From Cyanobium sp. CZS25K (lineage in GTDB: Bacteria > Cyanobacteriota > Cyanobacteriia > PCC-6307 > Cyanobiaceae): a DNA stretch of 64,000 bases. Under the pieces are notes generated by a model. It saw nothing but the letters and a program-made list of their open reading frames with translations, ran no database searches and was not told where the DNA came from. Both the position numbers and the translations under genes were made by a program. The stretch is taken from the NCBI GenBank assembly GCA_030373325.1, contig JAUCZB010000007.1:1-64000 (forward strand), given 5' to 3'. Each line of letters opens with the position of its first letter. The stretch's first letter is position 1. This document shows, one piece after another, positions 7,240 to 15,990 of this stretch.

Positions 7240-7673
7240 CCGCCCAGGGTGCTGGCCTCCGCCGATCGCCTCGACGGTTTCGAATGCCGATCAGAAGAGC
7301 AGTCGCTTACGAGGCCTGGTGCATGGCCAGCCTCACCCCAATGCAGCCCGTGGCCCTGCTGGCCCGCCTCGGTGTCGACCTTCACCATGAAGGACGGGGC
7401 CTCGGTGCTGCTCTGCTGGCGGATGTGATCAGCCGCACGGCTCAGATCGGCTCCGAAGTCGGTTGCCGCGGGTTGCTCGTCCATGCCGAGAGCGCTTCGG
7501 CCCGTGCGTTCTGCCTGCACCTGATCCCGGAATTCGAGCCGTCCAGCGCCGATGCGTTGCACCTGGTGCGGGCTGATGAAGGAGATCCTCCGGACCCTGG
7601 GGTGAGATCCATACGCTGGGAGCGGGATCATCATTCGGCACGGTGGTCGCCATGGCGTGATTCTCTGCGGTGA
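7240..7673 (+). pseudogene. Broken TacT-like GNAT acetyltransferase toxin
   Basis: The frame from about 7310 reads VALLARLGVDLHHEGRGLGA, LLADVISRTAQIGSEVGCRG and LLVHAESASARAFC. This is the acetyl-CoA-binding half of TacT-type toxins, which acetylate aminoacyl-tRNA. In another frame just upstream (about 7250-7300), LASADRLDGFECRSEEQSL resembles the TacT N-terminus. The middle of the protein, including the catalytic start of the GNAT fold, is deleted, and the C-terminus after FEPSSADALHLV is also abnormal. It is a non-functional relic. Confidence 0.6.
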
Positions 7674-7714
7674 GAATGAAGGTGCTGAGCCGGAAACGGA
7701 GCCTTTCAAGCCCA

Positions 7715-7945
7715 TGGGATCGTGAGGCTTCGCGCCTGGCTGCCCGACGCAGGGCCCATGCCGCTGGCGCGCACGGTTTCCTTCACAGCCGCGCTGACAG
7801 CCTGGAACTGGTGGTAGCCGGCGGTGATCTTGTGCAGGGCGTCCGAGTCCGGGGCTTCCTCAAAGACGCTGAAGTGCTGCAGCAGAGCAAGGAACCGCTG
7901 CGGCGCGAACACGCCATGGATCAGATTTTCCAGATTTTTCAGCTG
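7715..7945 (-). pseudogene. Fragment of a type I restriction HsdR subunit
   Basis: On the minus strand the residues LENLIHGVFAPQRFLALLQHF, then VFEEAPDSDALHKITAGYHQFQAV and SAAVKETVRASG match the region just before the ATPase motor of HsdR. In intact HsdR the next motif is the QGSGKSLTM Walker A; here a scrambled SGSQARSLTIPW remains. Only about 75 of roughly 1000 codons are left, and no hsdM or hsdS is visible in the window. Confidence 0.65.
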
Positions 7946-8014
7946 CAGGGCTGTGGCTGTGACTGAAGCTCCCAAAAGACGTGCTAAGAATGATGGCAAT
8001 GCTGTCGTGTTGTG

Positions 8015-9634
8015 ATGAGAGTCCTACTCGTCTATCCCGAATTCCCGCGCACCTTCTGGAGTTGGGAAAAAATCCTGGAGCTAGTAGGGCGCAAGGTGGT
8101 TCTTCCACCCCTCGGACTGATCACCGTGGCGTCCCTGTTGCCGCAGGAGTGGGAGTTCCGCCTGGTGGATTGCAACATCCGCCCGGTGGCCGAGGAGGAA
8201 TGGCAGTGGGCGGATCTGGTGATCCTCTCGGCCATGATCGTGCAACGTTCTTCTCTGGAACAACAGATCGACCTGGCCAGGAGCCATGGTATTCCCGTAG
8301 CGGTGGGGGGTCCCTTTGCCAGTTCCACCCCAGGCGCTCCCGAACTGGATCGGGTGGATTACAAGATTCTCGACGAGGGGGAGATCACCCTTCCGTTGTT
8401 CGTGGCGGCCCTGGAGCGGGGGGAGCTGGGTGGGTGCTTCCGTGCCGGTGGGGAAAAGCCGGATATCACCCACACACCGATTCCTCGGTTCGATCTGCTT
8501 GAGTTGCACGCCTATGAATCGTTATCGGTTCAGTTCTCGCGCGGCTGCCCGTTCCAATGCGAGTTCTGCGACATCATCGTGCTCTACGGGCGCAAACCCC
8601 GCACCAAGACCCCAGAGCAGTTGCTGGCGGAACTGGAGGCCATCCATCAGCTGGGCTGGCGCCGATCGGTCTTCATCGTGGATGACAACTTCATCGGCAA
8701 CAAACGCAATGTGAAACTGCTGCTGCCCCAGTTGTTCCGGTGGCAGAAGCAGCGTGGCTTCCCGTTCCGCTTCATCACCGAGGCCTCGGTGGACCTGGCT
8801 GACGATCCCGAGCTGATGGCGGGCATGAGTCGGTGCCGATTCGAGAGTGTGTTTCTCGGGATCGAAACTCCCGATGAGGCCAGTCTGGCCACTGTTCGGA
8901 AGTTGCAGAACACCCGCAGCCCCCTGATCAGGGCGGTGGACACGATCAGCTCCTACGGCATCCGGGTGATGGCAGGCTTCATCATCGGTTTCGATGGGGA
9001 GCAGGCTGGAGCCGGGGAGCGGATCACCCGATTCGTTTCGGCAACGGGCATTCCCACGGCTTTCCTGGGCATGCTGCAGGCCTTGCCCAACACGGCCCTG
9101 TGGCATCGGTTGGAGCGGGAGGGCCGCCTGATCGCCGACCGCCATGAGGTGCGTGGCGTGAACAACACCAGCCTGATCAACTTCCGGCCCACCCGTCCGA
9201 TCGCCACGATCGCCGAGGAGTTCGCCGCCGCTTTCCGGGCGCTCTACGAACCCACGGCCTACATGGAGCGCGTCACGGATTACTGCAGCCGCAAGCTGGG
9301 TCGCCCCCAATGGCAGCGCCATGTGCCCAACCTGCTGGGGATCCCTCTGCTGCCCCCCAAACGCAGCGACCTCCGTGCCCTGCCGCGCATCGTGTGGCGG
9401 CAGGGAATCCGTCGCTCCACCCGCTGGCTGTTCTGGCGTTCTCTGTTGAGAGTGGCGCTGCAGCGACCTTATCTGCTGGAAGAGCTGTTGATCGAGCTCA
9501 GTCACAACGAGCATTTCATGGAATACCGCGCCTTGGTGAGCGCAGAGATCACCGCCCAGGTGAAGGCCCTTGGGCCTCTGGCCCATGCTGAGCTGGTGCC
9601 AGTGGTGGGAACGGTCGCTCCGACGTCGACCTGA
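8015..9634 (+). CDS. B12-binding-domain radical SAM protein (DUF4070 type)
   Basis: The 539-residue protein has an N-terminal cobalamin-binding-like Rossmann domain (residues 1-150, MRVLLVYPEFPRTFW start). The radical SAM motif CPFQCEFC follows, then YGRKPRTKTPEQLLAELEAI and the GIETP and GFIIGFD blocks. The C-terminal third (after about 360) fits DUF4070. Members use a [4Fe-4S] cluster and SAM for radical chemistry on unknown substrates. The ATG at 8015 is directly preceded by an in-frame GTG; I prefer the ATG. No obvious partner gene lies next to it, so the product cannot be inferred. Confidence 0.88.
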   Translation: MRVLLVYPEFPRTFWSWEKILELVGRKVVLPPLGLITVASLLPQEWEFRLVDCNIRPVAEEEWQWADLVILSAMIVQRSSLEQQIDLARSHGIPVAVGGPFASSTPGAPELDRVDYKILDEGEITLPLFVAALERGELGGCFRAGGEKPDITHTPIPRFDLLELHAYESLSVQFSRGCPFQCEFCDIIVLYGRKPRTKTPEQLLAELEAIHQLGWRRSVFIVDDNFIGNKRNVKLLLPQLFRWQKQRGFPFRFITEASVDLADDPELMAGMSRCRFESVFLGIETPDEASLATVRKLQNTRSPLIRAVDTISSYGIRVMAGFIIGFDGEQAGAGERITRFVSATGIPTAFLGMLQALPNTALWHRLEREGRLIADRHEVRGVNNTSLINFRPTRPIATIAEEFAAAFRALYEPTAYMERVTDYCSRKLGRPQWQRHVPNLLGIPLLPPKRSDLRALPRIVWRQGIRRSTRWLFWRSLLRVALQRPYLLEELLIELSHNEHFMEYRALVSAEITAQVKALGPLAHAELVPVVGTVAPTST

Positions 9635-9692
9635 GCGTGGCGGCGCCGGCCCTTGCGTGGGGCCCCAGTTTGCCGACCGCGAAGCGACCCGT

Positions 9693-10514
9693 TCAGTAGT
9701 CGATGAACACCGAATGGGCCGTACGCACGACCCGTGGATCGGGCTCACCGACGGTGTCGTGGTCCTTGTGCTCGTAATCCAGGGCGTGAAGGACGCTGCG
9801 GATGGCACCGAGTCGGGCGCGCCGCTTCTCGTTCGAATTGACGATCGTCCACGGCGCCACGAGGGTGTCGGTGGCCAGCAGCATCTCGTTGCGCGCCTGG
9901 GTGTACACGTCGTACTTCCCCATGCTGGCCTCGTCGATGGGGGACAGCTTCCACTGCTTGAGGGGATCCTCGCGGCGGGCGTCGAAACGCAGCTTCTGCC
10001 GGGCCTGCGACACGGTGAACCACATCTTGAACAGCAGGATCCCACTGCTGACCAGGGACTGCTCGAAGCCGGGAACCAGGCGCAGGAACAGCGCGTGCTC
10101 TTGCGGAGTGCAGAAGCCCATCACCTTCTCGACGCCGGCCCGGTTGTACCACGACCGGTCGAACATCGTGATGTCGCCGGCCGCCGGCAGGTGCGGGACG
10201 TAGCGCTGGAAGTACCACTGCGTCGCTTCGGCATCATTGGGCTTCGCCAGCGCCACATGTTCACTGCCGCGGGGGTTCAGGTGCTGGCGGAAGCGCTTGA
10301 TCGCTCCACCCTTGCCCGCCGCGTCGCGCCCCTCGAACAGGAGGACCAGGCGCTGCCCGACCGCCTTGATGTGACGCTGCGCCTTGAGCAGTTCGATCTG
10401 GAGCGCTTCGAGGTCGCGTTTGTAGTCCTTCTTGTCGATCGGTTCGTCGTAAGGCAGAGCGTTCTGCATCTCCTCGATCGTCTCGGCGGGCGATGGGCGT
10501 TGCTTCTTGCTCAT
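9693..10514 (-). CDS. ppk2: Polyphosphate kinase 2
   Basis: The 273-residue protein carries the PPK2 core: Walker A GRDAAGKGG, the FRQHLNPRG block, Walker B-like MFDRSWYNRAGVEKVMGF, and WKLSPIDEASMGKY. PPK2 enzymes use polyphosphate to phosphorylate AMP, ADP, GDP or related nucleotides, so this links the polyphosphate store to the nucleotide pool. I chose the ATG at 10514 (MSKKQRPSPAE); a longer frame upstream overlaps the membrane protein gene in the wrong frame. The following genes on the same strand are a YrhK-like protein and glutamate decarboxylase, upstream of it. Confidence 0.93.
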   Translation of the reverse strand: MSKKQRPSPAETIEEMQNALPYDEPIDKKDYKRDLEALQIELLKAQRHIKAVGQRLVLLFEGRDAAGKGGAIKRFRQHLNPRGSEHVALAKPNDAEATQWYFQRYVPHLPAAGDITMFDRSWYNRAGVEKVMGFCTPQEHALFLRLVPGFEQSLVSSGILLFKMWFTVSQARQKLRFDARREDPLKQWKLSPIDEASMGKYDVYTQARNEMLLATDTLVAPWTIVNSNEKRRARLGAIRSVLHALDYEHKDHDTVGEPDPRVVRTAHSVFIDY

Positions 10515-10609
10515 GGGAATGGCACTCGTCGCTCCAACACGACCACCTTGGCCTCCGAAGACCACGGCCGCAGGACGAACCGCTGCCGGAGGGCGACCGG
10601 CTGCCCCCT

Positions 10610-11485
10610 TCAGGAGGGCAGCACCGTTTCCGGCAGCATCAACAGCGAGCCGATCAGGAAACCCAGGGCCCCGAGGAGCGTGAACAGCAGCGAAACGCTG
10701 GGGAAGATGGGCCCCGGGCTGGCCGGCAGCACCAGGGCCGTGAGGGCGGAGCCCATGAAGCCGAAGCAGCCCAGCAGATTGAGGAAGGTGACCCACCACG
10801 ACAGGCTGCCCGGTTGCCACGCCCAGGGGGCATGGCAGGTTTCGAGGAAAGCCAGATAGCCGCTGGCCAGGAACAGAATCGAGCCCAGCAGGTTGGGAAT
10901 CCAGACCAGCCCGTCCTGGCCGAGCCAGTTGAGGTGGGCATCGAGGCCATCGAAGGTGTTGATGTTGAACAGGATCGTGCCCGGAAACTGCAGGGCACAG
11001 CTCAGCCAGCCGATCTCGCGGGGCGCCCAGCCGAACCAGTGGAGGCGGCGGCGGCGCTGTGGCTCGGCATCCCCGACGGCCAGGGGCGGCCCCGCATTGG
11101 CGGCCTGGAACAGTTGCAGATAGGCCGCCGTGGTGAACGGAATCGAACCCAGAAAGAACACCCCGCTGACGGCGGCGCTGTTCATCGAGAGATGCCTGGC
11201 CAGCGCTGGATTCAGGCTCAGCCAGCTGCCGATCAGGAACAGCAGCGAACCGAGGGCGAAGACGCTGCCGATCCACCAGTTCAGCTCCCGTGGCATCCAC
11301 AGGCACCGCAGCAGCTCCCTCTCGACCCTGAACACCGAGCCAGGTGGCCGCAGGGGGAGCCGCTTGCGGTGGTGGCGCGAACGCCACAGCAGCCGTTCAT
11401 GCTGCTCGAGCTGGTAAACCCGGCGGGTGGTGAACCCCCAGGGCCCGCTCGCCTCGATCAGTCGCGTGGCGATGGCGCCCGGCAT
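10610..11485 (-). CDS. YrhK-like multi-pass membrane protein
   Basis: The 291-residue protein has a hydrophilic N-terminus (1-65) followed by about eight hydrophobic segments. Repeated motifs of the YrhK-like domain are visible in two halves (ELNWWIGSVFALGSLLFLIG, and later GQDGLVWIPNLLGSILFLAS). The function of YrhK-like proteins is unknown. It starts 11 bases after the stop of glutamate decarboxylase on the same strand, so it is probably co-transcribed. A role in the acid-stress or GABA context can only be guessed. Confidence 0.75.
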   Translation of the reverse strand: MPGAIATRLIEASGPWGFTTRRVYQLEQHERLLWRSRHHRKRLPLRPPGSVFRVERELLRCLWMPRELNWWIGSVFALGSLLFLIGSWLSLNPALARHLSMNSAAVSGVFFLGSIPFTTAAYLQLFQAANAGPPLAVGDAEPQRRRRLHWFGWAPREIGWLSCALQFPGTILFNINTFDGLDAHLNWLGQDGLVWIPNLLGSILFLASGYLAFLETCHAPWAWQPGSLSWWVTFLNLLGCFGFMGSALTALVLPASPGPIFPSVSLLFTLLGALGFLIGSLLMLPETVLPS

Positions 11486-11496
11486 GGCGGTCGGCG

Positions 11497-12894
11497 TCAG
11501 TGATGGAAACCTGTGGCTTCTGCGCTGCTGAGCACCGCATGCTCGGGATGGCGTTCGAAATAGGCCAGGGCCTGGCGGATGTCGTCGAGCAGCAACTCGG
11601 CCAGATCACGGCTGACGCCATGGCGCACCAGAATCCTCTGCACCGACAGCTCCTGGCAGTGGGCAGGCAGGGTGTAGGCGGGAACCTGCCAGCCCCTGAC
11701 CCGCAGGCGATCGGCCAGGGAAAACAGGTTGAAATTGGCCGCAGATTCCTCCTTCATCTTCCAGCAGAGGGCCGGGATCCCCGAGGCCGGATCGCCCCCA
11801 TAGATCATCTCGAAGGGGCCAAGCTTGGCGATCTCCTTGGCCAGATACTGCGCCGTGGAATAGCAGGCGGCATGCACCTTGCGATACCCCTGCGCCCCCA
11901 GCCGCAGAAAATTGAAGTACTGGCACACGATCTGCCCCCCCGGGCGGGAGAAATTCAGGGTGATGTCGCGCATGTTGCCGCCCAGATAGTTGACCCAGAA
12001 CACCATCTCGTCCGGCAGATCGCTGCTCTCACGCCAGAGCACCCAGCCCACCCCCAGGGGAGCCAGACCGAACTTGTGCCCGGAGGCATTGATCGATTTG
12101 ACCCGCGGCAAACGGAAATCCCAGACCAGATCAGGGGCGCAGAAGGGGGCCAGGAAACCACCGCTGGCGGCATCCACATGGATGGGAATGTCAATCCCGG
12201 TGGCGGCCTGATAGGCATCGAGGGCCTCGGAGAGCTGCTGCACCGGCTCGTATTGACCGGTGAAGGTCACGCCCAGGGTGGGCACCACACCGATGGTGTT
12301 TTCATCGCAGTAGGGAAGGGCGGCCTCGGGAGTCATGATCAGCCGATCAGGGTCCATCGGAATCTCCCGATGTTCGATGTCCCAGTAACGGGTGAACTTG
12401 TGCCAGCAGATCTGCACAGGGCCCGTCACCAGATTGGGCTTCTCGGCAGACTTCCCGGCCTTTTTCCTGGCCGCCTCCCAGCGGCGCTTCATCGCCAGCC
12501 CTCCCAGCATCGCCGCCTCACTGGAGCCGGTGGTGGAGGCACCGATCGACGTCTCGATCGAGGGCGCATGCCAGAGGTCGGCCAGCATGTGGGTGCAGCG
12601 GGCCTCGATCTCGGCAGTCTGGGGGTATTCGTCCTTGTCCTCGATGTTTTTATCGACGCACAGATCCATCAGCTGGTGCACTTCCTCCTCCACCCATGTC
12701 TGACAGAAAGTGGCAAGGTTCTGACGCGAATTCCCATCCAGCATCAGTTCATCCCGCACTGCCGCGAAGGTCGCTCTCGGGTCGCGCTCTTCGGCCGGGA
12801 AACGCAGCTTCGGCAGGCCGCGGGACAGGTCCGCAGAGGCATAGATGTCATCTTCCGAAGGCACGTTCGCCTGAGGCTTGCTTTGGGGGGTCAT
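11497..12894 (-). CDS. gadB: Glutamate decarboxylase
   Basis: The 465-residue protein has the length and motifs of PLP-dependent Gad[31 protein letters not shown], and the PLP lysine in SGHKFGL (Lys274). It converts glutamate to GABA, consuming a proton. The C-terminus ends TGFHH; in E. coli GadB a His near the end closes the active site at neutral pH, so similar pH control is possible here. The gene is divergent from pdxH, which makes its cofactor PLP, across a short region holding a 15-bp palindrome. A YrhK-like gene follows directly. Confidence 0.95.
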   Translation of the reverse strand: MTPQSKPQANVPSEDDIYASADLSRGLPKLRFPAEERDPRATFAAVRDELMLDGNSRQNLATFCQTWVEEEVHQLMDLCVDKNIEDKDEYPQTAEIEARCTHMLADLWHAPSIETSIGASTTGSSEAAMLGGLAMKRRWEAARKKAGKSAEKPNLVTGPVQICWHKFTRYWDIEHREIPMDPDRLIMTPEAALPYCDENTIGVVPTLGVTFTGQYEPVQQLSEALDAYQAATGIDIPIHVDAASGGFLAPFCAPDLVWDFRLPRVKSINASGHKFGLAPLGVGWVLWRESSDLPDEMVFWVNYLGGNMRDITLNFSRPGGQIVCQYFNFLRLGAQGYRKVHAACYSTAQYLAKEIAKLGPFEMIYGGDPASGIPALCWKMKEESAANFNLFSLADRLRVRGWQVPAYTLPAHCQELSVQRILVRHGVSRDLAELLLDDIRQALAYFERHPEHAVLSSAEATGFHH

Positions 12895-12924
12895 GGATCA
12901 GGAAGACGGTGATGTTGTAACGCC

Positions 12925-12939
12925 AGCATGTTCCATGCT
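12925..12939. promoter_or_regulatory. Palindrome between gadB and pdxH
   Basis: The sequence AGCATGTTCCATGCT is a perfect inverted repeat (6-bp arms, 3-base centre) in the divergent promoter region. It could be an operator controlling gadB, pdxH or both. No regulator gene is nearby. Confidence 0.4.
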
Positions 12940-13002
12940 CGGAAACAGCTGACGTCGCGCAGAAATAGCCTAGGCGGCGTTTCAGCATCAATCACCACCC
13001 CC

Positions 13003-13674
13003 ATGCCGCCCCCCGATCCCGCCCAGCTGCGCCGCGACTACCGCCGGGAGGCCCTGCGGCGGGCCGATCTGGCGGCCGATCCGGTGGCGCAGTTCCGCCG
13101 CTGGTTCGAGCAGGCCGTGGCCGCCGAACTGAGCGAGCCGAACGCCATGGTGCTGGGCACCAGCGATGGCCGCCGTCCCAGCAGCCGCACCGTGCTGCTC
13201 AAGGCCTTCGATGAGCGGGGCTTCGTGTTCTTCACCCACTACGAAAGCCGCAAGGCCACCGAGATCGCCGCCCACCCGGAGGTGAGCCTGCTGTTCCCCT
13301 GGTATGGGCTCGAGCGCCAGGTGGCGATCCTGGGCCGGGCCGAGCGCATCGGCAGCGCCGAATCGCTGGCCTACTTCCTGTCGCGCCCGATCGGCAGCCG
13401 CCTGGGGGCCTGGGTGTCGCAGCAGAGCGCCGTGATCGGCTCCCGCTCGATCCTGGAGGCCCAGTGGGACGCCATGAAGCGCCGCTTCGCCGATGGCGAG
13501 GTGCCGCTGCCGCCCGCCTGGGGCGGTTTGCGGGTGGTGCCGTCGGAGTTCGAGTTCTGGCAGGGCCGGCAGAACCGTCTGCACGATCGCTTCCGCTACC
13601 GGCCCAGCGAGTCGGAGGGGGGCGGCAGCAGTGGCAGTGGCGGAGCCTGGAGCATCGAGCGGCTGGCGCCCTGA
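13003..13674 (+). CDS. pdxH: Pyridoxamine 5'-phosphate oxidase
   Basis: The 223-residue protein matches PdxH along its length. It starts with [19 protein letters not shown] and the [11 protein letters not shown] helix, then has the FMN-binding [24 protein letters not shown] region in the middle and a C-terminal [19 protein letters not shown] block. It oxidises PNP and PMP to PLP using FMN and oxygen. The usual C-terminal W-x-x-x-R-L-x-P end is present (WSIERLAP), after a short Gly/Ser-rich insertion. I chose the ATG at 13003 over an earlier start because it fits the family N-terminus. Confidence 0.95.
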   Translation: MPPPDPAQLRRDYRREALRRADLAADPVAQFRRWFEQAVAAELSEPNAMVLGTSDGRRPSSRTVLLKAFDERGFVFFTHYESRKATEIAAHPEVSLLFPWYGLERQVAILGRAERIGSAESLAYFLSRPIGSRLGAWVSQQSAVIGSRSILEAQWDAMKRRFADGEVPLPPAWGGLRVVPSEFEFWQGRQNRLHDRFRYRPSESEGGGSSGSGGAWSIERLAP

Positions 13675-13704
13675 GCAGGGCCTGACCATTCCGCCCATTA
13701 TGCG

Positions 13705-13718
13705 GCTATGCTCATAGC
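13705..13718. promoter_or_regulatory. Operator candidate for the persulfide operon
   Basis: The palindrome GCTATGCTCATAGC (6-bp arms, 2-base centre) lies 19 bases upstream of the preferred ATG. It covers an alternative upstream ATG at 13708, which argues against that start. Related operons elsewhere are controlled by ArsR-type sulfide sensors binding inverted repeats; no such regulator is seen here. Confidence 0.45.
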
Positions 13719-13737
13719 AGTTGATGCTTGGCTGCCC

Positions 13738-14859
13738 ATGTCCGTCGCTCCCGCGTCCTCCCTGTCCCTGGCCGCCGCCGCCGGGGGCGCCCCGTTGCTG
13801 TTCCGCCAGCTGTTCGATGCCGAGACCGGCACCTTCACCTATCTGCTGGCGGATGTGGCCAGTCGCCAGGCCCTGCTGATCGATTCGGTCTTTGAGCAGC
13901 ACGACCGCGACCTCTCGCTGATCCGTGAGCTGGGCCTCAATCTGGCGGCGTCGATCGACACCCACGCCCATGCCGACCACGTGACCGGCAGCTGGCTGAT
14001 GCACGAGGCCACCGGCTGTGCCATCGGCCTGGCCGCCGCGGCCGGTGCCGAGAACGTCACCCGACCCCTCAACCACGGGGATCGCGTGGTCTTCGGCGAC
14101 CGCCATGTTGAGGTGCGCGCCACCCCTGGCCACACCAATGGCTGCCTCACCTTCGTGCTCGACGACCATTCGATGGCCTTCACCGGAGATGCGCTGCTGG
14201 TGCGCGGCTGCGGCCGCTGCGACTTCCAGCAGGGCAATGCCCACACCCTCTGGACCTCGATCACCGAGCAGATCCTCAGCCTGCCCGATTCCTGCCTGCT
14301 CTACCCCGGCCACGACTACACCGGCCGCGGCGTCACTTCGGTCACCGAAGAGAGGGCCTTCAACGCCCGCCTCGGCGGCAACGCCAACGAACGGGACTTC
14401 GTGGGTCACATGGAGAACATGCGGCTGCCCCATCCCCGCAAGATCGCCGAGGCCCTTCCCGGCAACATGCGCTCCGGCAAGCCCCGCGAGGCGACCGGAG
14501 CACCGGCCTGGGCGCCCATGGCGCGCAGCTTTGCCGGACTGCCCGAACTCAGCCCGGCCTGGGTGGCCGCCCATCGCAGCGATGTCACCGTGCTCGATGT
14601 GCGCTCCGCCGAGGAATTCAACGGTCCCGACGGGCATGTGAGCGGCAGTGTGCTGATCCCCCTGCCGGAGCTGGAGAGCCGCGTCAGCGACATCCCCTCA
14701 GGTCGCCCGCTGGTGGTGGTCTGCCATTCGGGCAGCCGATCGGCCCTGGCCACCCAGCAGCTGCTCAAAGCCGGCCGGCAGCAGGTCGCCAACCTGCGCG
14801 GCGGGCTGAGCGGCTGGGCCGCCGAGGGCTACCCGCTCGAGGGCGTCGTCGAGGCCTGA
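13738..14859 (+). CDS. Persulfide dioxygenase-rhodanese fusion
   Basis: The 373-residue protein joins an ETHE1-like metallo-beta-lactamase domain (about 20-255) to a rhodanese domain (about 270-370). The iron-binding motif THAHADH starts near residue 75, followed by GHTNGCLTFVLDD, FTGDALLVRGCGR and LYPGHDYTG. The rhodanese active-site loop is CHSGSRS with Cys at 329. Fusions of this type oxidise glutathione persulfide to sulfite, and sulfite plus persulfide can then form thiosulfate. The next gene, 45 bases on, is a membrane rhodanese, so the two form a sulfide/persulfide detoxification operon. Confidence 0.9.
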   Translation: MSVAPASSLSLAAAAGGAPLLFRQLFDAETGTFTYLLADVASRQALLIDSVFEQHDRDLSLIRELGLNLAASIDTHAHADHVTGSWLMHEATGCAIGLAAAAGAENVTRPLNHGDRVVFGDRHVEVRATPGHTNGCLTFVLDDHSMAFTGDALLVRGCGRCDFQQGNAHTLWTSITEQILSLPDSCLLYPGHDYTGRGVTSVTEERAFNARLGGNANERDFVGHMENMRLPHPRKIAEALPGNMRSGKPREATGAPAWAPMARSFAGLPELSPAWVAAHRSDVTVLDVRSAEEFNGPDGHVSGSVLIPLPELESRVSDIPSGRPLVVVCHSGSRSALATQQLLKAGRQQVANLRGGLSGWAAEGYPLEGVVEA

Positions 14860-14904
14860 TTCGCTACCCAACCTTTTTCCTTTCGATCCCACCGCCTGAC
14901 AGCC

Positions 14905-15450
14905 ATGACCACCACCATCACCCCCTCCCGCCTCAGTGCCCACGACCTCGCCGACCAGCTGGCGGCAAGGGACGTCACCGTGATCGATGTGCGCGAGCCG
15001 ATGGAATACGCCACCGGCCACATCAGCGGCAGCCTCAACGTGCCCCTCTCGCGCCTCACCCAGGCCGATCTTCCCAGCGGGCCGCTGGTGCTGGTCTGCC
15101 AGAGCGGCAACCGCAGCAGCAAGGGCCTGGCCCAGCTGCTCCAGCAGGGCCATCCCCACCCCGTCGCCGACCTGCTCGGTGGCGTGCCCGCCTGGCAGCA
15201 GGCCGGCTTCCCGGTGCGCAAGCTCAAGGGGGCCCCGCTGCCGCTGATGCGCCAGGTCCAGATCGTCGCCGGCAGCCTGGTGCTGCTGGGGGTGATCCTC
15301 AGCCAGGTGGTGGCCCCGGGCTGGATCTGGCTGAGTGGCTTTGTGGGCGCCGGTCTCACCTTCGCGGGCGTCTCCGGCTTCTGCGGCATGGCCCGTCTGC
15401 TGGCCGCCATGCCCTGGAACCGGGTGACGATCGGATCAGCCAGGGGCTGA
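14905..15450 (+). CDS. Rhodanese with DUF2892 membrane domain (YgaP-like)
   Basis: The 181-residue protein has an N-terminal rhodanese domain (about 10-105; active loop CQSGNRSS with Cys65) and two C-terminal hydrophobic helices (about 120-140 and 143-160) typical of DUF2892/YgaP. YgaP-type proteins carry sulfane sulfur at the membrane. It directly follows the persulfide dioxygenase and is probably in the same operon. Its 3' end overlaps the convergent ICMT-like gene by 15 bases. Confidence 0.9.
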   Translation: MTTTITPSRLSAHDLADQLAARDVTVIDVREPMEYATGHISGSLNVPLSRLTQADLPSGPLVLVCQSGNRSSKGLAQLLQQGHPHPVADLLGGVPAWQQAGFPVRKLKGAPLPLMRQVQIVAGSLVLLGVILSQVVAPGWIWLSGFVGAGLTFAGVSGFCGMARLLAAMPWNRVTIGSARG

Positions 15451-15990
15451 GCACAGGCGCCAGTCGAGGCCGGGCAGCAGCGGAACAATCGCCGGCGTGG
15501 CCGTCATAGAGGCGGCGTAGCCACTGTGCTCGGCGCACAGACGCCGTTCCTCCCGTCGTGCCTTGAGGCTGAGCACGGTCGCCAGCGCCAGCAGCAGGCC
15601 GAGGTGCAGCAGGCTGCCGAGGGCCAGGGCCACCCCCAGGGAGCAGAGCAGCAACGCCTGATAAAGGGGATGGCGGCAACGGGCATAGGCCCCCTCGGTG
15701 ACCAGGGCCGCGCCGGGAATCGGTTCCGGCAGCGGGCTGAGGCTGTCGCCGAGGTTGAGGGCCCCCTGGCCACCGAGGATCAGCCCGATCAGGACGGTGA
15801 GCCCACCAAGCAGGCGCAGCGCCAGGGGCCAGTGAAGACCGAGCGCCGCGGGGGGAGGCGTCGGCGGCAGCCAGTGGGCGGCGATCAGGAGCATCTGCGC
15901 CACCACCCACCACTCACCGTGGCGGTTGTCCCGCAGACCCTCCCAGGAGAAGCCCCAGGTCCGCAGCCGTTCGCCCACGCGGCTCAACAT
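15436..15990 (-). CDS. Isoprenylcysteine/phospholipid methyltransferase-like membrane protein
   Basis: The 184-residue protein has four hydrophobic segments and a C-terminal GAYARCRHPLYQALLLCSLG block, the typical SAM-binding 'R-HP-Y' signature of the ICMT/phospholipid methyltransferase (PEMT) superfamily. The late KARREERRL is the usual following basic/acidic motif. The substrate in cyanobacteria is unknown. It overlaps the upstream TPMT-like gene by 7 bases on the same strand, so the two methyltransferases are translationally coupled. Confidence 0.8.
   Translation of the reverse strand: MLSRVGERLRTWGFSWEGLRDNRHGEWWVVAQMLLIAAHWLPPTPPPAALGLHWPLALRLLGGLTVLIGLILGGQGALNLGDSLSPLPEPIPGAALVTEGAYARCRHPLYQALLLCSLGVALALGSLLHLGLLLALATVLSLKARREERRLCAEHSGYAASMTATPAIVPLLPGLDWRLCSAPG

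Noticed and set aside
9635-9692. A hairpin between the radical SAM gene and ppk2
   Set aside because: GC-rich but with no clean stem; not supported as a terminator.
11500-12912. A 470-codon plus-strand frame opposite gadB
   Set aside because: Antisense shadow; gadB has a complete PLP site.
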